Below, piece by piece: positions 19,408 to 30,759 of a DNA stretch of 64,000 bases. The notes beneath the pieces were generated by a model that saw nothing but the letters and a program-made list of their open reading frames with translations, did no database searches and had not been told where the DNA came from. The translations under genes and the position numbers were made by a program. The DNA is from Rhynchopus euleeides. Taxonomy: Eukaryota > Euglenozoa > Diplonemea > Diplonemida > Diplonemidae. The first letter of the stretch is position 1. Every line of letters starts with the position of its first letter. The DNA is taken from contig OY723268.1 of the NCBI GenBank assembly GCA_963210315.1, positions 1,798,001-1,862,000 on the forward strand, written 5' to 3'.

Positions 19408-19527
19408 CGCGCAAAAATCACCCCCCGCTCGGGGTGAGAAGTTTATTAGAACCTAAAAGAAACGGAGCCGTGTCAGCCAAATGTGTGGGCGTGTTTCTCT
19501 GCATCATATTTGCTTCTCTGCCTTATC
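19408..19527 (+). repeat. Dispersed repeat (partner at 12884-13000)
   Basis: Second copy of the block with CCCGCTCGGGG and GTGTGGGCGTGTTTCTCTGC. It directly abuts the solo A-B unit. Confidence 0.6.
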
Positions 19528-19771
19528 AGGACATCCGCCTTCAATTCAGCAGATGAACACTCCCCGCTGGCTCCATTCCCCCCCTCCCCTTTTTGCCACC
19601 TCATCCACGCCCCTTTCTAAACAAGGGGTGTTGGTACTGAGCTTTCGCTGCATGATTGCCGCCGTCTCCCACCCCCACCCCAGCCACTGCTAAGGATATG
19701 GCTGAGCGCCAAGCTTTATCCCCCGTGCATCGTTGGGTTGGAGAGGAGTGGCTCCCGTGCGCGCTCTCTCT

Positions 19772-20965
19772 ATATGGGTTCGTTCATAAACACCCCCCCC
19801 CAGATTGGGCCTTTTAGCCATTTTTGGGCGAAAATTGGGAAAAATCGCATTCACCACCCTCGCAACCACCCTCGAGGTGGGAAAACAGGTTCGGGGGCAC
19901 TTGGGAGGTCTTTTTCCGGCCATTTTTGTGCAAAAGACCCATAATCATGAGGGGAATGTATCATTTTTCCACGCTCCATTAGGCCGTCTCTGCGACTCTC
20001 CTGCCTTCTGGTATTTACCCGGACCAGAGCACATGTCATCCACGAGGGAACCAGGGACTCCTTTGATAGGGGCTTCGTTCGTTGCGCCTCCATTGACGTC
20101 GATACAGTTGCCAGAGTTGCGCCAGAGTGTCAGACCCCTAACAAAAGTCAGAATGAACCATCAGAGTGGAGCAAATCCTGCAGTTCCTCCCGACGTGTGG
20201 TGGTCCTACTGGCTGCGGCAGATGTTTTCACTCCGTCTGGGGGCTGCCCTCCCGAGTGCAGTAGCCACCAGTCGGATGGCCTTGTGTGACACATGTAATT
20301 GGTCGTCGAGCTGTGCAGATGATACCCGTCTTTCACCACACTCGTCCGCCATCGTCTGGTTATACCAGACAGTGTCCTTCCAAAGCTGCAATGAGCCCAG
20401 GTAGATGCCTGATTTGCGGGACCCTCATTTGTGCATCCGAATCAGCACACCGTCGAACACTGGTTCGTATCGATGTTGTCCTCTGTGAATCGTAGTGGGT
20501 CGACCGCCGGGGCTCACGCTTGCCTCGAGAACACCCTGTACCTACGGGCATGTTACACTCTTCTGACTATCCGTCATCCCGGAACCCGTGGACGATGTGG
20601 CGTTTGCTCTCCAGGTTGAAGTCCTGTCATCTGCTGAATGATGCTCGGTGCCAGCATACCGAGACACTGACTACGACCACTCCGCGAGCAAGCTGATCCC
20701 TCATCTGTTTCGTCGAACGAAGACTTACGCCGATTTCGGCAGCTCTTTTGTGATCCGGTACCAGGCTCGCGAGAAGGTATTTTTCCCCATTTCTCGTGCC
20801 AATGAGAGAGCAAAATGGACTCCTGGGTCCCCCGTGGCCCACCCGGACCCCCCGAAGTGCAGGTGGGGGGCAGACGAGGGTGGTGAATGCGAGTATTCCC
20901 AATTTTTGGCCAAAAATGGCTAAAAGGCCCAATCTGGGGGGGGGTGTTTATGAACGAAGCCATAT
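19772..20965. mobile_element. Non-autonomous TIR element (TTCGTTCATAAACACC ends)
   Basis: A 1.19-kb element with inverted ends of about 95 bp: ATATGG, TTCGTTCATAAACACC, a C run, AGATTGGGCCTTTTAGCCAT, TTTTTGG and GCATTCACCACCCTCG, seen in reverse complement at 20873-20965. The interior has no frame I can assign to a transposase, so it is probably mobilised in trans. The superfamily is undetermined; only a weak CTCT flank is common to both sides. Confidence 0.8.
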
Positions 20966-22498
20966 CTCTTCCGTTATCTATCGCGCTCCTGGCTTCGCCT
21001 GGTGTAGGCGTGTGTGTGCAGGCTGTTCCCAGCCGCCGCATGCCAATGCATAGCGCACATTGTGTGGGCCAGTCTGCCCTGCCCTGTTGGTGCTTTGGTT
21101 TGCCTCATTTCCCTTTGCTTTCTTCCAGGCCAACAGCTTCCGAAGGGGTGGTGGCGACGAAGACTCGTCATTTTTGACCAGGCCCGGTCCTCAGGAGCAG
21201 TGGATGTGCTGTGCTGTGGTGGGTTTTGAGATTGCGTTGTCCTGTCTGGGTAGTAAAGGGGTGTGGGGTGGGGTGTGCACGCTTTATTCTCTTGAGGGGG
21301 GGGGGGTTTGCAAGACTCTCTCGTTTCCCTGCCCCCTGGCATTTTCATGCATCGAATTCAAAACCGACTTGCGGGATTTTGGACGGGGTTGTCGCTTGCA
21401 AGGAGAGGTGTCATGGGATCACGCATATTATGCAATTCCGATTTCTTTTTGCCACGCCAGTGCTGGGTTGTTGGCGTTTCGCTCCTGCAGGCAGAAAGTG
21501 GCAGGCCCTCCCGCCAGTCACTTGCATGCGGAGTGCTCTCAAACCCACACTACGTTCTCCACCTAGTGCTGTGTGTTCTGCCACAGCCAGGTTGTGATGA
21601 CGCCATTGTTTCCCCCGTTCCCCATGTGTCAAAGCTATTCTCCCGTTGTTTCATGTGCCCCCGAAGTGCTTGCCCCGAAGATGCAAATATACGGGGTGCT
21701 GGGTAGGACCGGCAGGTGGCTGCGGGTGCCCGAGTTGTGTCAATTCTGAGACACGCGCAACGGGCACCACAGTCGAGACCGCTCCCACTTAAAACCTCCA
21801 AAAATGCTTGTGCAGTAGTTCATTTCTCAGTCATGTATCCCCACCTTTCCCACCCCACTTCTCAAGGCCGCTTCTGCGTGCGTGTTATCAACAAGGCCCT
21901 TTGAAAGTCCGAATTCCACAACAGAGGGGATATTCTATGTCACTTTTGCTGCTATATTGGCGAAGGACCTGTGCAGAGTCCTAAAAAATTACCACCCCCT
22001 TCCCGTGTGCTAAGTCAATCCAATAACATCAGTTGTGCGTGATAACAGATTGTTGCGGATCAGCACGGCAGGGGACAGGAAGTGAACCCCTCGGACTCTG
22101 CTTCTCAGAACAGGTGTGGTGTGGTGTGGTGTGGTGTGGTGTGTGTCGTCAGCACGATCCGTAGGACAGGCTCCATGGAAGTGGGTTCGCCGAAGGAGAC
22201 TGCGCGGCTCGGGCCACAGACACGAGTTTGCAGCTCAGGGGGCAATGCAGGATATCAACGGAAGCGAGGCCCGAACCCCCGACCCTGACCCTGACCCCCA
22301 CCCAGCCCTGTGCTCGACTGCACGGCTCTCGCCGCCGATGTCTTGGAGCAACCGACACAGCATGCCATACCACACCACACTACAGCTTAGTTTACGTGCA
22401 AGACCTCGCGCGACACGAGACTACACCGCGCTACACACACCCAAGCTCAACTGCATCCCCTAGTTGTGCACTCGGCACCTAGAACCGGCAGCGCTACG
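20966..22498. other. Intergenic stretch before hydrolase gene
   Basis: No gene recognised. It includes a short pentamer run (GTGTG/TGTGG) at 22111-22143 just upstream of the hydrolase gene. The sequence is less GC-rich than the genes and mostly non-repetitive within this window. Confidence 0.5.
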
Positions 22499-23791
22499 AT
22501 GATGCGGGCCCTGCTGCTGCTGGCTGCCGCCACGTATGTGGCGGAGGCGACGGTGCTGTTCGCGGACAGGGGGAACTGCCGGAGGGACTCGCACTGCCAC
22601 GAGGGGTACCGCTGCGAGATGCCGCACCCCGGGGAGTGCACCGACGGGGTGCCCCTGCTGGCCCGGTTCCAGGACTGCGAGGCACGGCCGACGTGCTGCA
22701 GGGCAGGGCTGAAGTGTGTGTCGCTGCTGTTCGCCAGCCGCTGCCTCGAGGAGCACTTCTACGTCGGGAAGTGTGTTGTGGCGCCGCCTCCCGTGCAGCC
22801 TCAGCCCATCGTGCGGAAGACGATCGACAACCGGAACGGGCTGACGGTGAGCTACCTCGAGTGCGGGCAGCCGCGCTCAGGCCCGCTGGTGGTCTTCCTG
22901 CACGGGTTCCCGGAGCTGAGCGACAGCTGGCGGCCGCAGCTGGACTACTTCGGGGCGCGCGGGTTCTGGGCTGTCGCACCCGACCTCCGCGGGTACGGCG
23001 AGACCACCGGGGGGGACGGCAGCGTGGAGTCGCTGCAGGTGCTGAACCTCGCGAAGGACACGGTGGGCCTGCTGCAGGCGCTGAACGCGACCTCGGCGGT
23101 GCTGGTGGGGCACGACGTGGGGGCGGTGCCGGCCTACTTCACGTCGCAGTTCCGCCCAGACATGGTGCGTGGGGTGGCACTGGCGTCGCTGCCGTTGGGT
23201 CTGCTCCCCCCCGTGATGGACTCAAACCCGTTCGCACAGGAGGAGGCGTTTGAGGCGCTGCTGGCCTCTGTCGGTATGGCGTCGTACCAGTCGTACCTGC
23301 GCAACGGTGCGGGGGCGGACCTTGCCGCCGACCCTGCCGAGTGGCTGCGCAAGATCTACTACGTCGGGTCCTCCGAGAGCGGGTTCCGTGTGAACGTGAC
23401 GACAGGGCAGCTGTACCCCATCGCCTACCCTGCCGCGGGGGACCTCTTCATGTACGTGCCGAGCCCGGTGCCAGAGCAGCCGCAGTTCGGGACCCTGCTC
23501 GAGCGGCAGACGGCCTTCTTCTCCGCAGGCGGGGCCGCGACGCCCCTGGCGTACTACAACGTGACGTACGTGGATGTGCAGCAGCTGTTCACCGGGCGCA
23601 ACCTGCAGATCCCCTACTATTTCATCGCCGGGGAGCACGAGTTTGTCAACGGGTACGAGCAGCTGGAGTCAGTCCCGGGGTTTGTGGGGAAGGGGCGCGT
23701 GCCGCTCGCGGGCCACTGGCTGCATCATGAGAACCCGCAGGGGACAAACGACCTGCTGGAGGTCTTCCTCAACCGCTTCTTGACAGCGTGA
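22499..23791 (+). CDS. Secreted alpha/beta hydrolase, epoxide-hydrolase-like, with Cys-rich N-terminal domain
   Basis: 430 aa, one exon. The first two codons are Met; a signal peptide follows (MRALLLLAAATYVAEA). Residues about 22-100 are Cys-rich (CRRDSHCHEGYRC, CEARPTCCRAGLKC, GKC), suggesting a disulfide-bonded module. Then comes an alpha/beta hydrolase fold of the epoxide-hydrolase/haloalkane-dehalogenase type: oxyanion-hole HGFPE at 135-139, nucleophile elbow GHDVGA with Asp206, and catalytic His in GHWLHHENP (His406). An Asp nucleophile argues for epoxide hydrolase rather than esterase. It should act in the secretory pathway or outside the cell; the substrate is unknown. The fusion of a Cys-rich domain to an epoxide hydrolase is uncommon. 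Confidence 0.85.
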   Translation: MMRALLLLAAATYVAEATVLFADRGNCRRDSHCHEGYRCEMPHPGECTDGVPLLARFQDCEARPTCCRAGLKCVSLLFASRCLEEHFYVGKCVVAPPPVQPQPIVRKTIDNRNGLTVSYLECGQPRSGPLVVFLHGFPELSDSWRPQLDYFGARGFWAVAPDLRGYGETTGGDGSVESLQVLNLAKDTVGLLQALNATSAVLVGHDVGAVPAYFTSQFRPDMVRGVALASLPLGLLPPVMDSNPFAQEEAFEALLASVGMASYQSYLRNGAGADLAADPAEWLRKIYYVGSSESGFRVNVTTGQLYPIAYPAAGDLFMYVPSPVPEQPQFGTLLERQTAFFSAGGAATPLAYYNVTYVDVQQLFTGRNLQIPYYFIAGEHEFVNGYEQLESVPGFVGKGRVPLAGHWLHHENPQGTNDLLEVFLNRFLTA

Positions 23792-25704
23792 GGTGACGTG
23801 CTGGTGATGGTGTGTGCGATCCTTATGTTCTGTGCCAATCCTGCAAGCAGGGGGGGAAACAAGAACCCCCTCTTCCGCGCTCATTCTTTGCAGCTCTCTG
23901 CCCCCCACGTGCAAGCCGACCCGCAGACAAGGCAGCCACAGGGCGGTGGTGGTGTGCCGGTTCTGTCTGCACCACTGCGAATATACTGAGTGAGGGACGG
24001 CACCGCAGCGAAGTCCAGCGAAGCGCCCCGCATGCGGTGCGAGGTGTCCCGATGTCTGTGCATTCATTATTGTCCTGACGGCGGTGGTTTCCATACTTTC
24101 TGCCCCACCCGCCCCCTCTGAGTTGGGGGCTGCCGGGTGTGCCTAGCACGAACACCTTGCAGCCCAATGATACTTACTACCGCTCATCGATCGAACTGTG
24201 ATAATCTCTACATTTGCGTTTTGCATCTGCACTCTGCTTTTGCTTCTGCTTTGTTGCCGTTGCACCAGCATTTTGCAGTTGCCTTGTGGCTCTCCCTTGG
24301 TATTGGTTCACACGGCTTCTCTTTTTTCCCTTCTGCAGCGCCGCGGGGCGCTTGGGTTTTGCCTGGCTTGGGAATATGGGGAAGGGGTGCGCATGCACCG
24401 CCGCCTGTCAAGGGGCAAAAGAAAATTAGCCAAGAGAACAGGAGAACTGCCAGTAGCTGGAACAGGGGAACAGATGGTCGACCCGAATAACAAAACCAAA
24501 AAAAACGGATCAACACAAAACAAATGACTGGCTAATTTTTTTTGCAAGACAGGGGGGCCGGTGCAAAGCACAAGCCCTGTGCTTTGCCACCCTACCCCAC
24601 CCCCGCCTTGCCGCCCAATGCGTGCGCCCCTCCTGGTGTCTGCTCTAACATCTGCCGTGTCCCCTTCTCCCCTCATCTATTTGCTTGCCAGCCCCACCCA
24701 CACACACCTCTGGACTGCTGGGCTGCTGGGAGTCTTGGTGTGTGCCGTGCATGCGCGGCACTCCCTACCCGAGCCCCTCCCACCCCCGCCCCCTTTTGCG
24801 AGAGAAGATACCATTGACGAACCATGCTGTGCTGCACTGCGGTGCAGCGGGATGCCCGGAAACAAAACAAGGCGGGCATTCGAATGTCTGAACAGACGGG
24901 AACAGGATATCTAAAGGCATTGCTTGCACCGAAGAGAAGAACGCTCCGATTTCTGGGAGGGGTCAAAGAAACAAGGCAAGGCCTGCCCAGTTCCCGATCC
25001 GCAAGGAGACAGCGAACACAAGATATCCACCTTCCCCACACACACCCTTCTTTTGAGACCGATTCTCTGGCGGCTCAGGGTTGCCGTTCTGTTCTACTGA
25101 TATTTTCTTCGGTCCCACTACCCCCCCCCAACCCTTTCCATTGTCCGCACCGCCTTTTTTGCGAAAATGATTTTTTTTATTTCCACATTTCCACTCAAAA
25201 ACCCGTTGTGGGGCAGCTGCTCCACCCAGCTACCCCTGCCATGTTCCGATTGCCGGTTTCTTGAAAGCCAAAAAACCCCATGCAAGCGCTGCATGTTAAA
25301 TAACAAACACACCCCCTCACCCCCCCCCCCCTCGCTCTCTCCCACCCCTCCCACCCCAGGTGCTGGACGTATACACCTTCTTTTGTTTGCCCCACCCCCC
25401 TCCCCCCAACCAGCCCCCCCCGCGCTGGCGTGCCTTTGGGCTTTGCCCTCATGCCCTGCCCCGCCCTGCCTTTGACAATTTTATCTCTATTTCATTTCCT
25501 TTTTGCCTTTCCTTTCCTTTCCCTTTTCCTCCGTACGCCCCGCCGCAGAGCGGGTACACCTTCTCCCCCTCCCTCGCCCCGCCTAAGGGGGTTTGGGGGG
25601 GGGAGGATTTCCCCCCCCCCCCCCCCCCCCCACTGGGGTCTTTCTGGTTGGTCGCACAACCCGCAGCCTCACGACATCCGTTGAGACCCACCCCACCCTA
25701 CCCC
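23792..25704. other. Intergenic stretch
   Basis: No gene recognised. It is a mix of unique sequence and C tracts (25321-25332, 25612-25630). Several 80-150 codon frames are present but are Pro/His-rich and have no domain. Confidence 0.5.
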
Positions 25705-27317
25705 CCCCCCCCTAGGCATACAGTGCAAACGATAATTATTATCGCACATATACCAGATACGATAATTTTCGGAAAATTATCGCATACGATAATTTATTAT
25801 CGCATACGATAATCCATTATCGTATGATGCGATAATCCCATTATCGTATACGACCGGATACGATAATTATTATCGTATGCGATAACATACGATAATCCCA
25901 TTATCGTATGCGATACCCACCTGATTTTGCCCGAAACCAATCACCGAAATCTCCAGTTTACCACCGCCAAACGCCACCAAACCCCGCCAAGGGCCACAAT
26001 CAGCCACAAAATAGAGATCACTACCATTCTCCCAGCCCCAGGAAGGGTAAGATGAGCCTGTGGGGTCCGGTGCTGCAGGCAGGGTACGCGTACTGGTCTG
26101 TGTCCGGGCTGCTGTGGTCATCGACAAGGCTGTGTGGTCTGTCCGAAGGAGGTGGATGGTGGTCTCCCTCAGGTGGATCGCGTCTCTCCAATCCTGCATG
26201 GGCTCAGGTGTCTCCAGATGATCATCACCCCTTGCCTTGCTGTCGGTGAGGATGGCGCCCGAGCTCCGCCTTGTAGCGCAGCGGAGTCGTGCAGGTCAGG
26301 CAGGCTCCTTGAGGTCTCCGAGGTGATGTGCGCGCGCCACCCCGTGGTTCCTTGTAGAGTTGCAGACAGGTCCGTGCGCACGGTGGGAGCGTTCGTATCG
26401 CCCGTTCCGTGCCAGGTCCTGAAGAATACCTTTGGTTGAGTATTGCCTCTCTCGGGTTCAAACCCCATTCAAGGTCCTTCGCTATGTCATCACTGGTCGT
26501 CAGTCAGAGGGGAAGAACGGTGTTCCTCACTTTTTCACTGCTCACGGGAGCGAAGGCCAAGTCCAACATAAGTGGTAGCCTTGAAGAGAAATCTCCTGAT
26601 CTCTCCAAACATTGCACCGAAGACCACACCTGCCTATCAGGTTCTTCCCCATCAGTCGAACAGTCTTTCTTGTTCATGTTCTGGGCAGGGTGCTCTGTCT
26701 CGGTCACCCCGACACCTGCTTCAACTAGGCTAGCCCAACGTCTTCCCTCAGTGTTCTCACAGGGGTGTCCTCAGTATCTGGGTCCCGACGGCAAGGCAGC
26801 GTACCAGTCGGCTTTGCGAACCCGCAACAGGCTATACTGGTGGTTGCATACCGCCGCAAGTATGACCCTGTTGCTGCGTAGTCATGTTTTCCATGAAGTG
26901 GGGTGGCGACAGGGTGTAAGTCACGAGGGGAAGGGCATGTGGAACGGCCACTGCCCAATCCCCAGAGTCCTCTCCGCCCCACTGTGCCTGAAACTTCTTC
27001 AGACAGACATAGTGATGTGCATGTCATGGCACTATGTGTGTTGTGTCTCTGCTACCCATTTGTGAGGGACATTCTACACTTCTGAGTGAAGCCCCCCGTC
27101 ACCAATAATTCAAAGAAGCAAAAATGGCAGCTTCCGGCTCCACTTTTACCACTTTTTCAATGTGCTCTGGGCTGATTTCTGGTTTTCCGAAAATCTCAAA
27201 AAATTATCGCACCATTATCGTATATTATCGTATACGATAATATACGATAATGGGAATACGATAATAATTATCGTATGCGATAATAATTATCGTTTGCACT
27301 GTATGCCTAGGGGGGGT
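25705..27317. mobile_element. TIR element with ATAATTATTATCG subterminal arrays
   Basis: A 1.6-kb element with inverted ends CCCCCCTAGGCATACAGTGC followed by AAACGATAATTATTATCGCA. Inside both ends are arrays of CGATAAT/ATTATCG palindromes (25729-25915 and 27204-27295), far more AT-rich than the surrounding DNA. The interior (about 25920-27200) has frames up to about 200 codons, none with a recognised transposase motif. Dense short palindromes suggest protein-binding or foldback ends. The superfamily is unknown. Confidence 0.78.
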
Positions 27318-28297
27318 CAAATGGGGGTGACAAACACGATTTTTCAAAAAACCGGCGCAGAGGCCCCAAAGCCCCCGTAAACCCTCCAAACCCCCCCAGA
27401 TCGGTCCGGAAACCCATCGAACCCCACTTTTCCACCATTCCGGGCACCTCAGGTGCCCGAATTGGGGTACCTAAATTTTGTGCCACCGTTTGGTACCGTA
27501 CAGTGCCACTGTGTGGGAGGTTGGAAAAGAAAATGCCCCAACACACCACATCTGAGGGTTGCAATGCATGTTGCTTGCCAACCACGTCATCCGGTGGGTG
27601 TCAGGCGCTATGTAGGTGGCATTAGCCAGGTCTTCGATGTGTTCTGGCTTGTATATATACCTCCCTGCCTGCGGCACAGGCACTGCCTTTGTCCCCCACA
27701 CCAGCCACAGAGAGCGTATTGTACTCGGTCCACGGTTGCTGATTCATTGTGATGCGTTGTATCCTCGAGTGAACGTCACACACTAGTGGCACCACCACCC
27801 GCCATCCGAGAGCTGTATTGACTTTGCGCGCTTCCGTTGTATTCACCTCGCCACGCATATTGCACCGTTCAGTACCAGTGCTCTTGGGCCAGGCAAAGTA
27901 GACCGCAGCAACTACCAATTCTGGCACAATGGGTACCACGACAGCGCACTTCATGTGTTCCCGGAATGTACAGCTCGTGTTGCAACAGTCGTTGTCAACA
28001 CATCCCGGTTGTGGAGCACTGCTGCACAGGAATCACACGACCATCTGGACTGTTCCGTACCTACAGGCAGCCTCCCGGTGCATGGTGGCAGGGAGGTACA
28101 TATACAAGGTCCCCCCCCCCCCCCCCCACCCCGCCCCCCTCCCCCCCCTCCTCCCTCCACCGTTTCATGTGTGTTGATCTGCGCCAACTGTGAGTGTTCA
28201 CCGACCCCTCCACTGCCAATCACACACCCCACACCCCACACGCCGCCAGGCGCCCACCCCCGACTCTGTGGAGGGGAGGGGCGTGCACATCCCCTCG
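27318..28297. other. Intergenic stretch before low-complexity gene
   Basis: No gene recognised. GTTTGGTACCGTACAGTGCC at 27488 is palindrome-like. The last 200 bp before the next gene are CCCC-rich and may be its 5' leader. Confidence 0.5.
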
Positions 28298-29278
28298 ATG
28301 TATGGAGGGCCTGTCACCGACGTTCCCTTCTTCGAGGCTGTCCGCCGGGCGTCGTATAGCGCTGGCGTGGGAAACGCCGCATCTGAGTCATCTGGCTTTG
28401 GTGGAGGTGGAGGTGGAGGTGGGGATGCCACGCAGCAGCTCCCAGCCGACGCGCCCCCTGCCACCGGGCAGCCGGCTGTGAATGCCCCCAACGCGTCTGC
28501 CCCGCCGCAGCTGCAGCTGGGGGAGGTGCAGCAGCAGCAGCTGCAGCAGCAGCCCTCCCTGCCACACACGCCGCTCTCTCCCAACGCTGCTCTGGAGGCG
28601 TCGCTGTTCTCGCTGTCAGCCACGCAGTGCACCGCTGGGCTGCCCCAGCAGCTGCGACAGCTGCAGCAGCAGCCGCCACCCGACGCGCCTGCCTCCGAAA
28701 GCCACGCCCTGCTGCAGGCTGTTGTCTCTGCTGCGGAGGCAGCAGGGCTCGCGCCGCATCAGGCGGCAGCGACTGCCCTTGCACCTGGGGGTTCCGGCAG
28801 GGCTGAGGTGGCGGAGGGTGCCGGTGCTGCATCCGTCGGCGCCGAGCGGGCTGGCGGCGGGGAGGCGGTGGCGGCAGGGCCTGCCGTGCAGGAAGAGGGG
28901 CCTGTTGGTGGTGGCAGCGGTGGTGTGGCGCCGCTGGTGGCGTCGGTGGTGTCGGCGATAATGCAGCAGCACCGCACGGAGCACAGCGCGCTGCAGGCGG
29001 AGGTGGAGGGCATGCGGCAGGCCCTGCAGGAGGCGACGGCGGGTGCTGCCAAGCATGGCGTGCCACCCGCAGGGGGTGGCGGCGGCGGTGCCACGGGGTT
29101 CGCCGCGCAGCTGCTGCCGCAGCAGCAGCAGCAGCAGCATCACCCGGGGGCGTGGGTGCCTCCGCCGCTGCCGCCCCAGCCGGTGATGCCGCCGCATGGA
29201 GGGGTGCCCATGGTGTACCACCCGCACCCGATGCACCACCACCACCACCACCTCCCGTGGTTCCCACCGCAGGCGGGC

Positions 29279-29310
<32 letters not shown>

Positions 29311-30712
29311 CCACCACCACCACCACCCATCCTTCCAACCCCCACCTCACCCTCATCCGGCAAACCCAGCGGCAGCTGCTGGGGCTGCCCCCTCAGCAGC
29401 ACCCCGTGGCCCGCCACCGGCACCGCCACCCCATGCTGCCGCCCCTGCTGCCGTTGCCACACCCGCCGCAACCCCCGCCGCCACTCCACCCCCCGCCGCT
29501 GCTGTGGCGCCTGCACCGCCTGCGGCGCCCGCACCACCGCTGCCTGTGGCGGCGGCGGCGGCGGTTGCAGCGGAGGCGGTGCGCCCGCCACAGCAGCCCA
29601 GCCCCGCAGCTGCTGCGGATGCTGCGGGCGGGCAGGGCACCCAGACAGAGGCGGGGGTGGAGGCGGTTGGGGGCAGAGCGGGGGGTGATGCCGCACCGCA
29701 GCCCACTGCGGATGAGATGTACCGGAGGTTCCAGCAGAGCATGCGGATGCTGGAGGCGTTGGACAGCACCCTGGAGAACGTGGATGACCTCCACCGGCAG
29801 GTCGTCGAAGCCGGGGCGCGGGAGCAGGTGTCCAGCCTGCAGAACGCCGTCCTCCGCCTCGACCGGGCGCAGCGCGACCTCAGCTCCACCGTAGGCACCC
29901 AGGCCATGCAGACCATGGTCCAGAGGCAGACCATCGCAAACTCCCTCCGCGGCGACACGACCCACCACCACCACCACCCAACACACCCACACCCCAGACA
30001 CCACCACCACCACCACTCCCCACCGAGGGGGTCTTCTAGAGAGCGTGTGGGTGGTGGTGGCGGTGGGAGTGGAGGTTCCCCCCGGAGGGGGGTGTATAGT
30101 GGGGTGCAGCCCGGCACTCCTGTGTGGGGGTCGCCGCAGCCCCCGCAGGGGCGTGGGGTGAGGGAGGGGGGTGTGCAGCCGCAGCGGCAGCAGCAGCAGC
30201 AGCAGCAGCAGCATGTGGTGTCCGTGGTGCATGAGAGTATCGCGGATGAGGCGCCTGCGAAATACTATTGGAAGCGCCTGAGGAAAGGGAGGAGGAGGTC
30301 GACACATGACCCGGGGTTTCAGCAGGTCGCGCAGGATGCTAGGGTGGGGAGTGGTGGCGGCGGGGGTGGCGGTGGGGGCACCCCGTTCACCCCCCCGTCG
30401 CCCGGCGGAGGGGTGGGGGGCAGCCACACCGCAACCCCTGCGTTTGCGGTGCGGGGTGATGCCTTTGCCTCCGCAGGGTACCCTGGCCTGGAGAGGGGGG
30501 ACAGCGGGAGGGGGACCGTGGTGAGAGGTGGGGGTTTTTCCCCCGCGACGCCGCCGTCCCTCCCGTCGACGCAGGTGTCGCCGGAGTCGAAGTTTATGGA
30601 GTCGTCCCGACAGCCCAGCACAATAGATGAGAGCGCGAGCTATACGGAGGGGTTTGAGAGCATTGCCCTGGACGAGGCAGACGAGGTCCCGGTCCCCGGG
30701 CTGGATTTTTAA
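28298..30712 (+). CDS. Low-complexity Gln/His/Ala/Pro-rich protein, probably 5' exon of a longer gene
   Basis: Open for 804 codons from the ATG in CTCGATGTATGG. Gly, Gln, Ala, Pro and His runs dominate, including a long His tract at about 29221-29330. A coiled coil lies at about 29700-29950 (MYRRFQQSMRMLEALDSTLENVDDLH...LQNAVLRLDRAQRDL). The C-terminus has acidic motifs (SIADEAPAKYYW, TIDESASYTEGFESIALDEADE) of the same style as those in the next frame (30760-34710). A frame-compatible intron (30686-30759, phase 0 on both sides) would join the two into about 2112 aa. The next frame has no ATG before 31081, which supports one gene. The donor would be GTCCCG, unlike the GTATGY seen elsewhere, so the join is uncertain. 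Function is unknown; acidic repeats plus coiled coil are reminiscent of ciliary or microtubule-associated proteins, at low confidence. Confidence 0.7.
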
Positions 30713-30752
30713 AACCCCCGCCACGCCAACGGGGAGGCGTGGCGGGGGTTTT
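30711..30752 (+). other. Perfect 17-bp hairpin at the junction of two frames
   Basis: Arms 30711-30727 (AAAACCCCCGCCACGCC) and 30736-30752 are perfectly complementary around an 8-nt loop. The hairpin starts inside the stop codon of the upstream frame and sits inside the proposed 74-nt intron 30686-30759. It could bring the splice sites together, or be a small insertion that created the interruption. Confidence 0.85.
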
Positions 30753-30759
30753 ACCGCAG

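Larger units (their letters stand above)
19080..19771. other. Intergenic stretch with two repeats
   Basis: Contains the A-B unit at 19238-19400 followed directly by the dispersed repeat at 19408-19527; the rest is unremarkable pyrimidine-rich sequence with no gene. Confidence 0.6.

Noticed and set aside
26400-26475. tRNA-like B box (GGTTCAAACCC at about 26456)
   Set aside because: The only A-box-like sequence is about 24 bp upstream, too close for a tRNA, and no acceptor or anticodon stem can be drawn.
28314-29696. 460-codon frame on the minus strand opposite the low-complexity gene
   Set aside because: Pro/Arg/Gln/Asp runs mirror the repeats of the + strand gene; no domain.
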